A stretch of DNA of 64,000 nt, taken from positions 4,898,501-4,962,500 of the forward strand of contig NZ_AP025344.1 of the NCBI RefSeq assembly GCF_021654795.1. Direction: 5' to 3'. Positions within the stretch are counted from its first letter, which is position 1; each line of letters begins with the position of its first letter. Shown piece after piece: positions 35,544 to 44,166 of the stretch. Origin of the DNA: Paenibacillus dendritiformis. GTDB lineage: Bacteria > Bacillota > Bacilli > Paenibacillales > Paenibacillaceae. A program made the translations under genes and the position numbers. The notes beneath the pieces are model-generated. The model had not been told where the DNA came from and searched no databases. It worked only from the letters and a program-made list of their open reading frames with translations.

Positions 35544-36326
35544 ATGATCGAGGAATTGCGCAAGCTGGGCCTGTCCGAGCTGGAAGCGAGATGCTATCTG
35601 GCGCTGCATGCGGAGCCGAAGATTTCAGGCTATGAAGTGGCCAAAAAGGTCTCCGTCTCCCGCACCAACGTGTACGCCGCATTGCGCTCCTTGACGGACA
35701 AAGGCGTATGCCGCGCGATCGAAGCGGACCCCGTCCTGTACGATGCCGTCCCGATCGAACAGCTCGTCCGCATGCTTCAATCCGATTTCGAGCAGACCGC
35801 ACGCACGCTGGTGAAGCATCTGAAGTCTCCGCCGCAGTCGGCGGCGTCCTTCTATAATTGGCAGGGCGACAACGCGATTCGCACCGCCATCCGGCGCCTT
35901 GCGGCCAATGCGGACAAAAGCATCGTCGTCGACATTTGGGCCGAAGATGTCCATTGGGTCGAGGAGCCGCTGCTGGAGGCGGAGCGGAGAGGCGTCTTCG
36001 TGACGCTGATCGTGATCGGGGAATGCGCCGTCCGGCTGAACCGCGTGCTGTTCCATCGCCGAAGCGATGCCTGGGACGCGTCGGAGGCGAGGAAGTTCTC
36101 GATTCTGTGCGATTCCCGCTCCGCTCTGCTCGGGAGCTTCGGCAGCACCGTCAAGCTGTCCGCCCTGGAGACGAATCATCCCGCCGTCGTCGAGCTGCTG
36201 CTGAACGGCTTCTACCACGACGTCATTATGGATCGGGTCGAGCAGGACTTCGGCGGCATGTTCACTGAACGCTACGGCGATCATTACGATGACATTATTC
36301 ACCCTTACCGGAAATACTTAGATTAA
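35544..36326 (+). CDS. TrmB-family transcriptional regulator
   Basis: A 260-residue regulator with an N-terminal winged helix (LGLSELEARCYLALHAEPKISGYEVAKKVSVSRTNVYAALRSLTDKG, residues about 8-55) and a phospholipase-D-like effector domain (SIVVDIWAEDVHWVEEPLLEAERRGVFVTLIVIGE). TrmB proteins usually sense sugars or small ligands. A related operator occurs before its own gene and before the DHA2 exporter 95 bases downstream, so it likely represses both. Confidence 0.85.
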   Translation: MIEELRKLGLSELEARCYLALHAEPKISGYEVAKKVSVSRTNVYAALRSLTDKGVCRAIEADPVLYDAVPIEQLVRMLQSDFEQTARTLVKHLKSPPQSAASFYNWQGDNAIRTAIRRLAANADKSIVVDIWAEDVHWVEEPLLEAERRGVFVTLIVIGECAVRLNRVLFHRRSDAWDASEARKFSILCDSRSALLGSFGSTVKLSALETNHPAVVELLLNGFYHDVIMDRVEQDFGGMFTERYGDHYDDIIHPYRKYLD

Positions 36327-36365
36327 TTCTGCGGAGTATTTCCTCTTTTTTGGAGAGTTTGTAGT

Positions 36366-36381
36366 AGTATTTACGAATACT
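36366..36381. promoter_or_regulatory. Operator upstream of the MFS exporter
   Basis: AGTATTTACGAATACT: perfect AGTATT/AATACT arms around TACG, preceded by GTAGT as at the TrmB gene. Confidence 0.6.
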
Positions 36382-36421
36382 TCTAAGGCAAAAAAACCAT
36401 CTGACGCAAGGAGATTTTACT

Positions 36422-37891
36422 ATGAACAAAGTGTATGCGCAGGCAGCCCCGGCATTCGATGCCAGACGCTGGTGGGCCCTGGCCGTCTTATTGCTCGGCA
36501 CCTTTATGGTAATTCTGGATTCGTTCATCGTCAATGTCGCAATCCCGTCGATACAGACCCAGCTCCAGGCCGGCGCTGCGCAAGTGCAATTCATCGTCGC
36601 CGCCTACGTGCTGTCGTATGCCGTGCTCCTCATTCCCGGCGCCCGCCTCGGCGACCGCTTCGGCCGCAAAAAGATGTTCATCGCCGGCATGCTTGTCTTC
36701 ACCGCCGCCTCGGGGCTGTGCGGCATGGCGGCCAGCGCAGCGTTCCTTATCTTCGCCCGGGTGCTCCAAGGGATCGGGGCCGCCATCCTGATCCCCCAGG
36801 TGCTTACGATCATTCAAGTGATATTCCCGCCCGAGGAAAAAGGCAAGGCGATCGGGTTCTACGGCGCGGTCAGCGGACTGGGGCTTATCGCCGGACAGAT
36901 TATCGGGGGCATCATTTTGCATTGGAACGGCTGGGGCTTGGGATGGCGGTCCGTCTTTCTCATCAACCTCCCTATCGGAATCGCGGCGGCGCTGTGCGTC
37001 ATCCCGCTGGTGCGCGATACGCGGGCGGAGGAGCAGAAGAGCATGGACATAACCGGCATTGCGATCCTGACCTGCAGCCTGCTGCTCTTGATCTATCCCC
37101 TGATCGTCGGGCGGGAAGCCGGCTGGCCGCTGTGGGTATTTCTCAGCTTCGCCGGAGCGGCGCTCAGCCTCGTCCTGCTGATGCTTCATGAAGCCGGGAT
37201 GGCCAAGCGGGGGCATCATCCGCTGATTCCGCCCGGTCTGTTCGCCGGAAGGGCCTTCACCCTGGGCGTGCTCGCGATACTGGCGTATCAAATCGGCAAC
37301 AGCGGCTTCTTCCTCGTCGTCTCGCTGACGCTGCAGGACGGCTTGTCGCTGGCCGCGATGGATTCGGCGCTCGCCTTCGTACCGATCGGCGCGGCCTTCT
37401 TCCTCGGCTCGCTATGGGGCCCCCGTTGGGCGCGGGACGGGCGGCCGGTACTGGCCTGGGGCGCTCTCGCCTTGATGGCCGGCTACGCGGCCGTGCTCCT
37501 CATGACGATGGCGGCGGGCGCCGAGCTCTACTGGCAGCAGCTGATCGTCCCGTTCCTGCTCGTCGGATTCGGCCAAGGGCTGGTCGGCGCTCCGCTGATG
37601 GGCACGATTATGTCCGCCGTCCGCCCGGAGCATGCCGGCTCGGCTTCCGGCATGCTGAGCACCTGCATGCAGACCGCGAACGCGCTCGGCGTGGCCGTCA
37701 TCGGCACTCTCTTCTTCTCGGCCTTGAGCCGGCACGAAGAAGGAAGGACGGGAGCAGATGCGATCGTGCCGTATCTCGGCTCCTTCCAGGCGGCGCTCCT
37801 CTGCAGCCTGGGGCTGGCGCTCGTAACGCTGCTGCTCGTCGTCGGGCTGCGCAGGGCCCAGCGGGCGCAAGCCGGGGCCCATTCTACGTAA
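36422..37891 (+). CDS. DHA2-family (EmrB/QacA) multidrug MFS transporter
   Basis: A 489-residue protein with about 14 membrane helices. Typical motifs are LDSFIVNVAIPSIQTQL (motif D1), GARLGDRFGRKKMFIAGM (motif A) and GAVSGLGLIAGQIIGGIIL (motif C of exporters). It should extrude hydrophobic drugs or metabolites using the proton gradient. AAGGAG precedes the start. Located downstream of the TrmB regulator, with a shared operator. Confidence 0.93.
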   Translation: MNKVYAQAAPAFDARRWWALAVLLLGTFMVILDSFIVNVAIPSIQTQLQAGAAQVQFIVAAYVLSYAVLLIPGARLGDRFGRKKMFIAGMLVFTAASGLCGMAASAAFLIFARVLQGIGAAILIPQVLTIIQVIFPPEEKGKAIGFYGAVSGLGLIAGQIIGGIILHWNGWGLGWRSVFLINLPIGIAAALCVIPLVRDTRAEEQKSMDITGIAILTCSLLLLIYPLIVGREAGWPLWVFLSFAGAALSLVLLMLHEAGMAKRGHHPLIPPGLFAGRAFTLGVLAILAYQIGNSGFFLVVSLTLQDGLSLAAMDSALAFVPIGAAFFLGSLWGPRWARDGRPVLAWGALALMAGYAAVLLMTMAAGAELYWQQLIVPFLLVGFGQGLVGAPLMGTIMSAVRPEHAGSASGMLSTCMQTANALGVAVIGTLFFSALSRHEEGRTGADAIVPYLGSFQAALLCSLGLALVTLLLVVGLRRAQRAQAGAHST

Positions 37892-37908
37892 TGGCCGTTT
37901 GGCATGAC

Positions 37909-37938
37909 TTGACATTTAGACGCGTTGATCCGTATACT
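37909..37938 (+). promoter_or_regulatory. Sigma-A promoter of the ABC-F leader
   Basis: TTGACA (37909-37914) and TATACT (37933-37938) with an 18-base spacer, about 310 bases upstream of the ABC-F start codon. Confidence 0.8.
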
Positions 37939-37981
37939 TCACACTGTAAGGAATTAACTTTGTAATGAGGTGGAAAGGAAA

Positions 37982-38023
37982 ATGTTGCATTTATCGACTG
38001 TTCTTCAACGGGATTTGGCTTAA
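37982..38023 (+). CDS. Leader peptide of the ABC-F attenuator (13 codons)
   Basis: Behind GGAAAGGA lies a short frame encoding MLHLSTVLQRDLA. Its end overlaps TTGGCTTAA, which can pair with TTAAGCCAA about 35 bases downstream. Stalling of drug-bound ribosomes on such peptides controls the following terminator in known ABC-F resistance genes such as vmlR. The role is inferred from layout. Confidence 0.6.
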   Translation: MLHLSTVLQRDLA

Positions 38024-38111
38024 GACGGGATAGATCTGCCCATTTTTAGCTTTAAGCCAACCGAAGAGCAGAAGATAAAGAACCGATTTCCTTTCATGCA
38101 TATCAATGGGT

Positions 38112-38148
38112 ATGGGTAAGGTGCGCGTTCGCCTTGCCCATTTTTTGT
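38112..38148 (+). terminator. Attenuator terminator before the ABC-F gene
   Basis: ATGGGTAAGG (38112-38121) and CCTTGCCCAT (38132-38141) form a 10-bp stem with one G-U pair, followed by six T. An upstream copy of TGCCCATTTTT near 38037 could pair with the 5' arm as an antiterminator. The terminator lies 100 bases before the coding start. Confidence 0.85.
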
Positions 38149-38247
38149 ATATTTTTTCGCATGGCCGATACAATTGAAAACTGTCTTTATTTTGCTGTTC
38201 TCCCGGTTGGCTTCCTAATCTTGAAGCGAACAAAGGAGAGAACCGAT

Positions 38248-39786
38248 ATGAGCATTGTCACGGTTGAACAACTGTCCCATATGTACGGGGACAAGAACGT
38301 ATTTCACAATATCAGCTTCCGCCTCGTGCGGGGAGAGCATGCCGGACTGGTCGGCGGCAACGGGGCGGGCAAGTCGACGCTGCTCCGCATTCTGTCAGGC
38401 GAACTGCTTCCCGATCGCGGCACCGTCGAATGGCTGCCGGGCATCCGAGCCGGCTACCTGCAGCAGCATATCGATCTGCAGGCGGGGACGTCCATTATCG
38501 AGTATTTGCGCACCGCTTACGCGGAACTGTACGCGATGGAAGCCCGCATGAATCAGCTCGCGGCCCGGATGGCCGAAGGCGGGGGCGATCTCGATTCCTT
38601 GTTGACCCGCTATGGCGGGCTGCAGCAGCGGCTGGAGCATTCCGGCTTCTATCTGGTCGATGCGAAGATCGAGGAGGTCGCGGCCGGACTGGGCATTCTC
38701 GCGCTCGGCCCGGATCGCGACGTGAGCGAGCTGAGCGGCGGCCAGCGCACGAAGCTGCTCTTGGGCAAGCTGCTGCTGGAGCAGCCGGATGTGCTGCTGC
38801 TCGATGAGCCGACCAACTATTTGGATGACGTGCATGTCGAGTGGCTGATCGGATATTTAACCCGGTACGAGCAGGCCTTCCTCGTCGTCTCCCATGACGA
38901 GCGGTTTCTCAGCGCGATCACGACGACAATTTATCATCTGGAGCACCAGTCTATTCGGCGTTATTCCGGCAACTACGAGCAGTTCAAGCGCAGCTATGCA
39001 TTGAACAAAGAGCAACTGCAGGCCGCTTATGCGCGACAGCAGCGGGAGATCGAGCGGCTGGAGGCCTTCATTCAGAAGAACCGCATCCGCAAGGCGAAGC
39101 AGGCCAAAAGCCGCGAAAAAATGCTGGAGCGGATAGAACGGATCGACAGGCCGCCGTCCGGACCGCAGCCGCGTTTCGCCTTCCGGGTGCATGCCGATCC
39201 GGCAGGCACGGTCATCGAAGCGCGGCAGCTTCAGATCGGCTACCGCGAGCCGCTGTTCGCTCCGGTCGACTTGGCCGTGAAGCGCGGAGAGAAGATCGCC
39301 ATCGTCGGCTCCAACGGGATCGGGAAGTCGACGATGCTCAAGACCTTGCTCGGCCTCATTCCGGCTCTGGGCGGCACTGTGCAATTCGGCGACCGCGTTG
39401 CGGCCGCCTATTTCGCCCAAGAGGAACAGCCTCCCGAGCATAGCCCCTTAGAGCATTTATCGGCGCTGCGTCCGGATATGACGCTGAAGGACTTCCGGCG
39501 CCTGCTCGCCCAATCCGGACTGACCGAGAAGCATATCCGGAAGCCGATCCGCCTCCTGAGCGGCGGGGAGCAGGCCAAGGTTCGGCTGTGTGCGCTGATG
39601 CTGACGGACAGCAATGTGCTGGTGTTGGATGAGCCGACCAGCCATCTCGACGTCCGCGCGAAAGAAGCTTTCCATGACGCGCTGCGGAAATATGCCGGCA
39701 CGATCCTGCTCGTCTCCCATGAGCCGGATTTCTACCGGAATTGGGTCTCGCAAGTATGGAATGTGCAGGAGTGGAGCAAGAGGTAA
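38248..39786 (+). CDS. ABC-F ribosomal protection protein (Lsa/Vga/VmlR-like)
   Basis: A 512-residue protein with two ABC ATPase domains and no membrane segments: Walker A GGNGAGKST and GSNGIGKST, signatures LSGGQRTKLLLGKLL and LSGGEQAKVRLCALM, and a charged interdomain linker (about residues 245-305). Antibiotic-resistance ABC-F proteins bind the ribosomal E site and displace drugs such as lincosamides, pleuromutilins or streptogramins A. The attenuator leader supports a resistance function; the drug range cannot be read. AAAGGAGAG precedes the start. Confidence 0.88.
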   Translation: MSIVTVEQLSHMYGDKNVFHNISFRLVRGEHAGLVGGNGAGKSTLLRILSGELLPDRGTVEWLPGIRAGYLQQHIDLQAGTSIIEYLRTAYAELYAMEARMNQLAARMAEGGGDLDSLLTRYGGLQQRLEHSGFYLVDAKIEEVAAGLGILALGPDRDVSELSGGQRTKLLLGKLLLEQPDVLLLDEPTNYLDDVHVEWLIGYLTRYEQAFLVVSHDERFLSAITTTIYHLEHQSIRRYSGNYEQFKRSYALNKEQLQAAYARQQREIERLEAFIQKNRIRKAKQAKSREKMLERIERIDRPPSGPQPRFAFRVHADPAGTVIEARQLQIGYREPLFAPVDLAVKRGEKIAIVGSNGIGKSTMLKTLLGLIPALGGTVQFGDRVAAAYFAQEEQPPEHSPLEHLSALRPDMTLKDFRRLLAQSGLTEKHIRKPIRLLSGGEQAKVRLCALMLTDSNVLVLDEPTSHLDVRAKEAFHDALRKYAGTILLVSHEPDFYRNWVSQVWNVQEWSKR

Positions 39787-39857
39787 CACAGAGAGGGGAG
39801 CCGGCCATATTCTTGCGCTTTGACGGAGCGGCCCGGGCCCTCCGTCCCCCATCGCCT

Positions 39858-39901
39858 TGCCCGCCGCCGAACCCTGAGATAACGGGAAGCGGCGGCGGGC
39901 A
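39858..39901 (+). terminator. GC-rich hairpin after the ABC-F gene
   Basis: TGCCCGCCGCCG and CGGCGGCGGGCA form a perfect 12-bp stem. No T run follows, so termination may be weak or the hairpin may only protect the transcript end. Confidence 0.5.
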
Positions 39902-39965
39902 GGAAAATAAAGGATAATCGCCAACCGCTTACGCATGCAATCGGTTGTGGAAGAGGGGAATTGAC

Positions 39966-40703
39966 ATGAAACATCTGCATTTGCTTCAGATCGAATGTGA
40001 ATACAATGAACAGCGGCAAGCCATCGCCCCGGTCCTGCTTCAGGATGGCGACGATACGATACTCGTCGACTGCGGGTATCCGGATTTCGGGCCGCTGCTC
40101 GAAGAAGCGGCCAATCGGCAGGGCATCCGCCTTGACTCGATGACCGCTCTAATCGTAACCCATCACGATATGGACCATATCGGGTCGCTTGCCGCATTGT
40201 CACGGGCCTACCCGCGCATGGGAATTCTCGCGCATGAGCTGGAACAGCCGTACATCGAAGGCAAGCGCAAGCCGCTGCGGCAAGAGCAGGCGGAATCCAC
40301 GCTCGACGCCTTGCCGGAGGAAGCCAAGAAGGGGGCGGAGCAGTTCATCCGCTTCCTGCAGTCGATCGAGCCGGCCCGGGTCGATCGGACCGTGGCCCAC
40401 GGAGAGCGGCTCCCCTGGTGCGGCGGCATCGATATCGTCCATACGCCGGGGCACACGTCCGGGCACATCTCGTTGTATCTTCCCGCGTGCAAGACGCTCA
40501 TCGCGGGAGACGCCGTCGTCATTGAGGACGGACGACTGAATATCGCCAATCCCCGGCACGCTTGGGATTTGAAGGAGGCGGTCCGCTCCGTTCGTCGCCT
40601 CCTCGATTACGATATCGAGCGAATCATCTGCTACCATGGGGGCCTGTACGATCGCGATGTCCGGCAGGCGCTCCGGGAACTCGTACATGCCTATACGCCT
40701 TGA
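39966..40703 (+). CDS. Metallo-beta-lactamase-fold hydrolase
   Basis: A 245-residue cytoplasmic protein of the MBL superfamily: THHDMDHIG (residues 65-73, an HxDxDH variant of the HxHxDH zinc motif), VHTPGHTSGHISLYLP, LIAGDAVVIEDG and a C-terminal CYHGG. The Asp in place of the second metal His is common in some Bacillales subgroups. The start at 39966 follows GAGGGGAAT. Substrate unknown; not a dedicated beta-lactamase, as it has no signal peptide. Confidence 0.85.
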   Translation: MKHLHLLQIECEYNEQRQAIAPVLLQDGDDTILVDCGYPDFGPLLEEAANRQGIRLDSMTALIVTHHDMDHIGSLAALSRAYPRMGILAHELEQPYIEGKRKPLRQEQAESTLDALPEEAKKGAEQFIRFLQSIEPARVDRTVAHGERLPWCGGIDIVHTPGHTSGHISLYLPACKTLIAGDAVVIEDGRLNIANPRHAWDLKEAVRSVRRLLDYDIERIICYHGGLYDRDVRQALRELVHAYTP

Positions 40704-41140
40704 GCGGGATCGTTGTCCCATCAACAGCGCACCAGGAAGCAGGGCAAGAATGCGGAACAAGACGGGACAAGAGGCGCGGGCAAAGCGGCGGAAGAGGGAA
40801 CAGGCAGGGAAAGCCTGCGTGAAGGCAGCAATTTGCGCTCTTGAAGCGCCATGTCATGAGATTGGTGAAAAGTACATTATTTTCGTTGCTATTTGCCTTT
40901 CATCCCTAGGCATGGCTGAAATTCCTGCAGTTTTCAGGCTGTTGGAAAACCCCTGTTTTTTGTGAAGGGGTGGAGAAGGTCCATTTTCCTCATCCAAACT
41001 TTGGCTCTTAGAGCGCTTTAAATCGATTTTTTTCTACCGGGAGAAGAGATCCATCACAGGTGAAAAGGCCCATAGACTACTCAATGGCCTGATTTTACGG
41101 GATCCAAGCGACCGCGTCGGATGCTGGGGGCATCATCGCC

Positions 41141-41300
41141 TTCAGGAAGCATTATCCGTCCTGCTGGAAGCACTACCGGCCTGCTGGAAGCAATATCCGT
41201 CCTGCTGGAAGCACTACCGGCCTGCTGGAAGCATTATCTGTCCTGCTGGAAGCACTATCGGCCTGCTGGAAGCATTATCTGTCCTGCTGGAAGCATCGTT
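41141..41300. repeat. Tandem array of 20/21-bp units
   Basis: CCTGCTGGAAGCA starts at 41160, 41180, 41201, 41221, 41242, 41262 and 41283. Units alternate 20 and 21 bp, so the true period is a 41-bp dimer (CACTAnCGG versus CAnTATCnGT endings). Confidence 0.9.
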
Positions 41301-41522
41301 GCCTTCCTGTGGCTTGGACGTGCGGAGGAAATTGCTGCTATTTTACAGGAATTTCGGCTTAATAAGTCCCCATCCCGAGGAATTGCTGCAAATCTACATC
41401 ATTTTAGGCCCTTTTGCTTCAAACCGAAGCGAAACGGGGGAAATTCCTGTAATTTTGCAGGATTCCCTTTCTGGAATAGTCGTCCATATCGAATTGCTGT
41501 ATTTCTGCAGGATTTCGCCTGC

Positions 41523-41812
41523 CGAATCGGCGTGTCTGGAAAAATCGTGGAGTTTGCGGATTTCGCTTACCGAATCGGCGTGTCTGGAGAAATCGTGGAG
41601 TTTGCAGGATTTCGCCTGCCGAATCGGCGTGTCTGGAGAAATCGTGGAGTTTGCAGGATTTCGCTTACCGAATCGGCGTGTCTGGAAAAATCGTGGAGTT
41701 TGCGGATTTCGCCTGCCGAATAGGCGTGTCTGGAGAAATCGAGGAGTTTGCGGATTTCGCCTGCCGGATGGGCGTGTCTAGGGAAATGGTGCAGTTTTCA
41801 GGATGGTGGAAA
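41523..41812. repeat. Tandem array of 48/49-bp units, nearly six copies
   Basis: CGAATCGGCGTGTCTGG starts at 41523, 41571, 41620, 41669, 41717 and (diverged) 41765. Units also carry AAATCGTGGAGTTTGC and end in GGATTTCGCyTrCC. Confidence 0.9.
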
Positions 41813-42003
41813 TATCCATTTTCCTGCTCAAAACTTCTTTCTCAACAGCCTGAGTTTTGCAGGAACTCTTGCAATGAGATACACGACATGAAGGAAAACT
41901 GTACTTTTGCAGTTCTCGGCGAGTCGAGCATGAAGAAGCAAGAGGGCTGTCTCACCGCAGCCAAGACCTCTGGTGGAACAGCCCCTTGCGACTCGCCCGG
42001 ATG

Positions 42004-42753
42004 TTAACGGCGGGCCATGATGAGGAAGCGCGCCGAATTGGTCCGAATGCCCCGTTCAGTCCCGTTCGCCGCGATGAACCGCTCGAAGCGTTCGGCATCC
42101 CCCTCGATTTCTCCGAAGCCAGGAATAATCGGGGTATGCTTCAGCAGGAACAGCAAATCCTCGGCCCCGCCTAAATATTCGGCGGCATCGTATTCATCGC
42201 AATGAATCTCGGTGAAGCCCGCTTCCTTCAACTGCCCGGCGCAGCGGCGCATCAGCGTTCCGTTCGGCTCGCCATAAGCCTGGCCGCGCCCGAACGCCTC
42301 CTTCACATTCCATTTGTCGCGCTCGCTCACCTGCTGCGTGATGAATACGCCGCCATCCGTCAGCACCCGGGCCGCTTCCCCGGCGGCGAACGGAGCATGG
42401 CGGCAAATGACGGCGTCGAACAGCCCGTCAGGGAACGCCAGCTCTTCCGCGTCCATGCATGCAAACCGGACATGGCGAACGGACGAGCGAGCCGCATGGC
42501 GGCGGGCCGTCTCAATCATGCCCGGCGACCGATCGATCCCGATGGCCAGCCTCACAGCTTGCGCCAGCGGCAATAATGTCTCACCGCCGCCGGTGCCGAT
42601 ATCGAGCAGCACATCGGTCGGCTTGCACCATTCCCTTACCTTCGCGCCGTAATCCCACGCCGCGCCTTCGGTAACCGATCGCACGGAATTGAACTCCCAG
42701 CCATTGATCGATCCAATCCGGTCATAAAAAGCTTTTTCATCAAATGCAATCAT
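42004..42753 (-). CDS. Class I SAM-dependent methyltransferase
   Basis: A 249-residue Rossmann-fold methyltransferase: motif I VLLDIGTGGGETLLPLA, motif II IGIDRSPGMIETARRHA, then CMDAEELAFPDGLFDAVICRHAPF (motif IV region). Closest in style to UbiE/SmtA-like small-molecule methyltransferases. Transcribed divergently from a second methyltransferase (43222-43989) that shares GGGE motif I and the FFxTQQ-type segment, suggesting paralogues. Substrate unknown. Confidence 0.87.
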   Translation of the reverse strand: MIAFDEKAFYDRIGSINGWEFNSVRSVTEGAAWDYGAKVREWCKPTDVLLDIGTGGGETLLPLAQAVRLAIGIDRSPGMIETARRHAARSSVRHVRFACMDAEELAFPDGLFDAVICRHAPFAAGEAARVLTDGGVFITQQVSERDKWNVKEAFGRGQAYGEPNGTLMRRCAGQLKEAGFTEIHCDEYDAAEYLGGAEDLLFLLKHTPIIPGFGEIEGDAERFERFIAANGTERGIRTNSARFLIMARR

Positions 42754-43221
42754 CGTTCATTCTCCTTCCAATGGGTATCGCCTGACAGGAACTTGCGCCG
42801 CCGCGTTCGCTCCGGTACCGGGTCCCAAGGGCAGACTGATCCCTTGATGGCTGGCACGCGTATTAACCCAGCCCGGAGACTATCTACCTCGAACGATTCG
42901 AAACGGCATTCCCATCACCCCGTTGGAAAGATATAATCAAATTATACGCATTCAGTATGCACTTCAACAAGCGACATCATCAAGAGGCATACATTCAAGA
43001 GTTATTCAATCAAGAGTTATTAAATCAAGAAGTATTCAATCAAGAAGTATTCAATCAAGAGGTATTCATTTAAGCCCAACCTGCCAGCGGAAAGGAGAAC
43101 GCCCATGCGATCGATCGAGCACGAGACCTAACAACCTTGCCCTTATGCCCGTGGTCCGCCGGATCGTATCCGGATAGAGTGACATTCGAGTTGCGGAATA
43201 ACGAACTGGAGGGACCTGGAT
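42754..43221. other. Divergent spacer with 15-bp tandem repeats
   Basis: Between 42979 and 43070 the motif ATTCAATCAAGAaGT recurs about six times with a 15-bp period. The short frame across it (repeating SRxIQ) is an artefact of the repeat. The rest should contain promoters for both methyltransferase genes, not clearly visible. Confidence 0.6.
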
Positions 43222-43989
43222 ATGATGACAACAGACAAGCAATTTCAATGGTGGATAGAACAAGCGAATCAGCCGTTCTCGGGATGGGATTTCTCGTATA
43301 TTTCCGGAACGGGCCGCATGAGCAGCGACTGCTTGGACTGGTCGTACGGCAGCATGGCCATTCCGCTCATGCAGGGCTCGCAATCGATGCTGGATATGGG
43401 AACCGGCGGCGGCGAGCTGCTATCAAGACTGAGGCCATGGCCGAAATCCGTCTGCGCCACGGAAGGCTATCCGCCGAATCTGACCGTCGCCAAGGAACGG
43501 TTGGAGCCGCTGGGCGTGACGGTCCTCCCGGTGGAGGATGACGAGCATCTCCCCTTCGCGACCGGCCAATTCGACCTCGTGCTGAACCAGCACGAATCCT
43601 ATTCGCCGCGGGAGGTGCGGCGGGTACTCGCCGATGGCGGCTTCTTCTTCACCCAGCAAGCGGGCGGCAGCGATTGCTTCGAGATCAACGAACGGTTCGG
43701 CGTGCCGCTGAATGAAGAATTTGCGGAATGGAAGCTCGATATCGCCGTCCGGGAACTGCAGGAGCACCGCTTCGAGGTCGTGAAGCAGGCGGAGCAATTC
43801 CTAAGCCAACGCTTCTATGATGCGGGCGCGCTGATCTATTATTTGAAGGCCATTCCGTGGCAGATTCCTGATTTCGAGGTCGAGAAATATAAAGAAGAGC
43901 TGTACGGCATTCATCAGCTTATCGAACGGCAGGGCTATTTCGAGGTCACGCAGCACCGGTTCTGGTTGCTGGCCATTGCATTGTCCTAG
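43222..43989 (+). CDS. Class I SAM-dependent methyltransferase
   Basis: A 255-residue methyltransferase with motif I MLDMGTGGGELLSRL, acidic ATEGYPPNL, and LPFATGQFDLVLNQHESYSPREVRRVLADGGFFFTQQ. GGAGGG precedes the start. Probably paralogous to the divergent gene at 42004-42753. Substrate unknown. Confidence 0.87.
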   Translation: MMTTDKQFQWWIEQANQPFSGWDFSYISGTGRMSSDCLDWSYGSMAIPLMQGSQSMLDMGTGGGELLSRLRPWPKSVCATEGYPPNLTVAKERLEPLGVTVLPVEDDEHLPFATGQFDLVLNQHESYSPREVRRVLADGGFFFTQQAGGSDCFEINERFGVPLNEEFAEWKLDIAVRELQEHRFEVVKQAEQFLSQRFYDAGALIYYLKAIPWQIPDFEVEKYKEELYGIHQLIERQGYFEVTQHRFWLLAIALS

Positions 43990-44021
43990 ACCGCCGCACG
44001 CAGCAGCTGCGCATCGGCAGG

Positions 44022-44066
44022 GGGGTGTCCCAAAAGTCATTGAAAATGACACGGGACACCCCTTTT
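44022..44066 (+). terminator. Terminator-like hairpin after the methyltransferase, at the IS remnant edge
   Basis: GGGGTGTCCC (44022-44031) and GGGACACCCC (44053-44062) form a perfect 10-bp stem followed by TTTT. The same bases may be the left end of the decayed IS1182-type element. Confidence 0.65.
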
Positions 44067-44166
44067 CTCAAAAATGTAAAACAAAAAGAAACCGTTTCTT
44101 TAGTAAAATGGAAGTACCACCAACCATCTACGAAAGGAGCGGTTTCTTTGTACATTCAATAAAACA

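Larger units (their letters stand above)
40704..42003. other. Gene-free, repeat-rich spacer of 1.3 kb
   Basis: Open frames here are built from the repeats and lack ribosome binding sites or recognisable domains. It holds two tandem arrays (listed separately) and several copies of the GnAATTnCTGnAnTTTTGCAGGA-type motif shared with the spacer at 7.1 kb. Confidence 0.65.

Noticed and set aside
41141..41812. Possible CRISPR array
   Set aside because: Units are contiguous or fully repeated without unique spacers, and no cas gene is near.
41121..42007. Frames encoding repeating peptides such as CLEKSWSLRIS
   Set aside because: Created by 20/21-bp and 48/49-bp tandem DNA repeats; no start signals and no domain.
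42923..43177. 84-codon frame with repeated SRxIQ
   Set aside because: By-product of the 15-bp repeat; no ribosome binding site.
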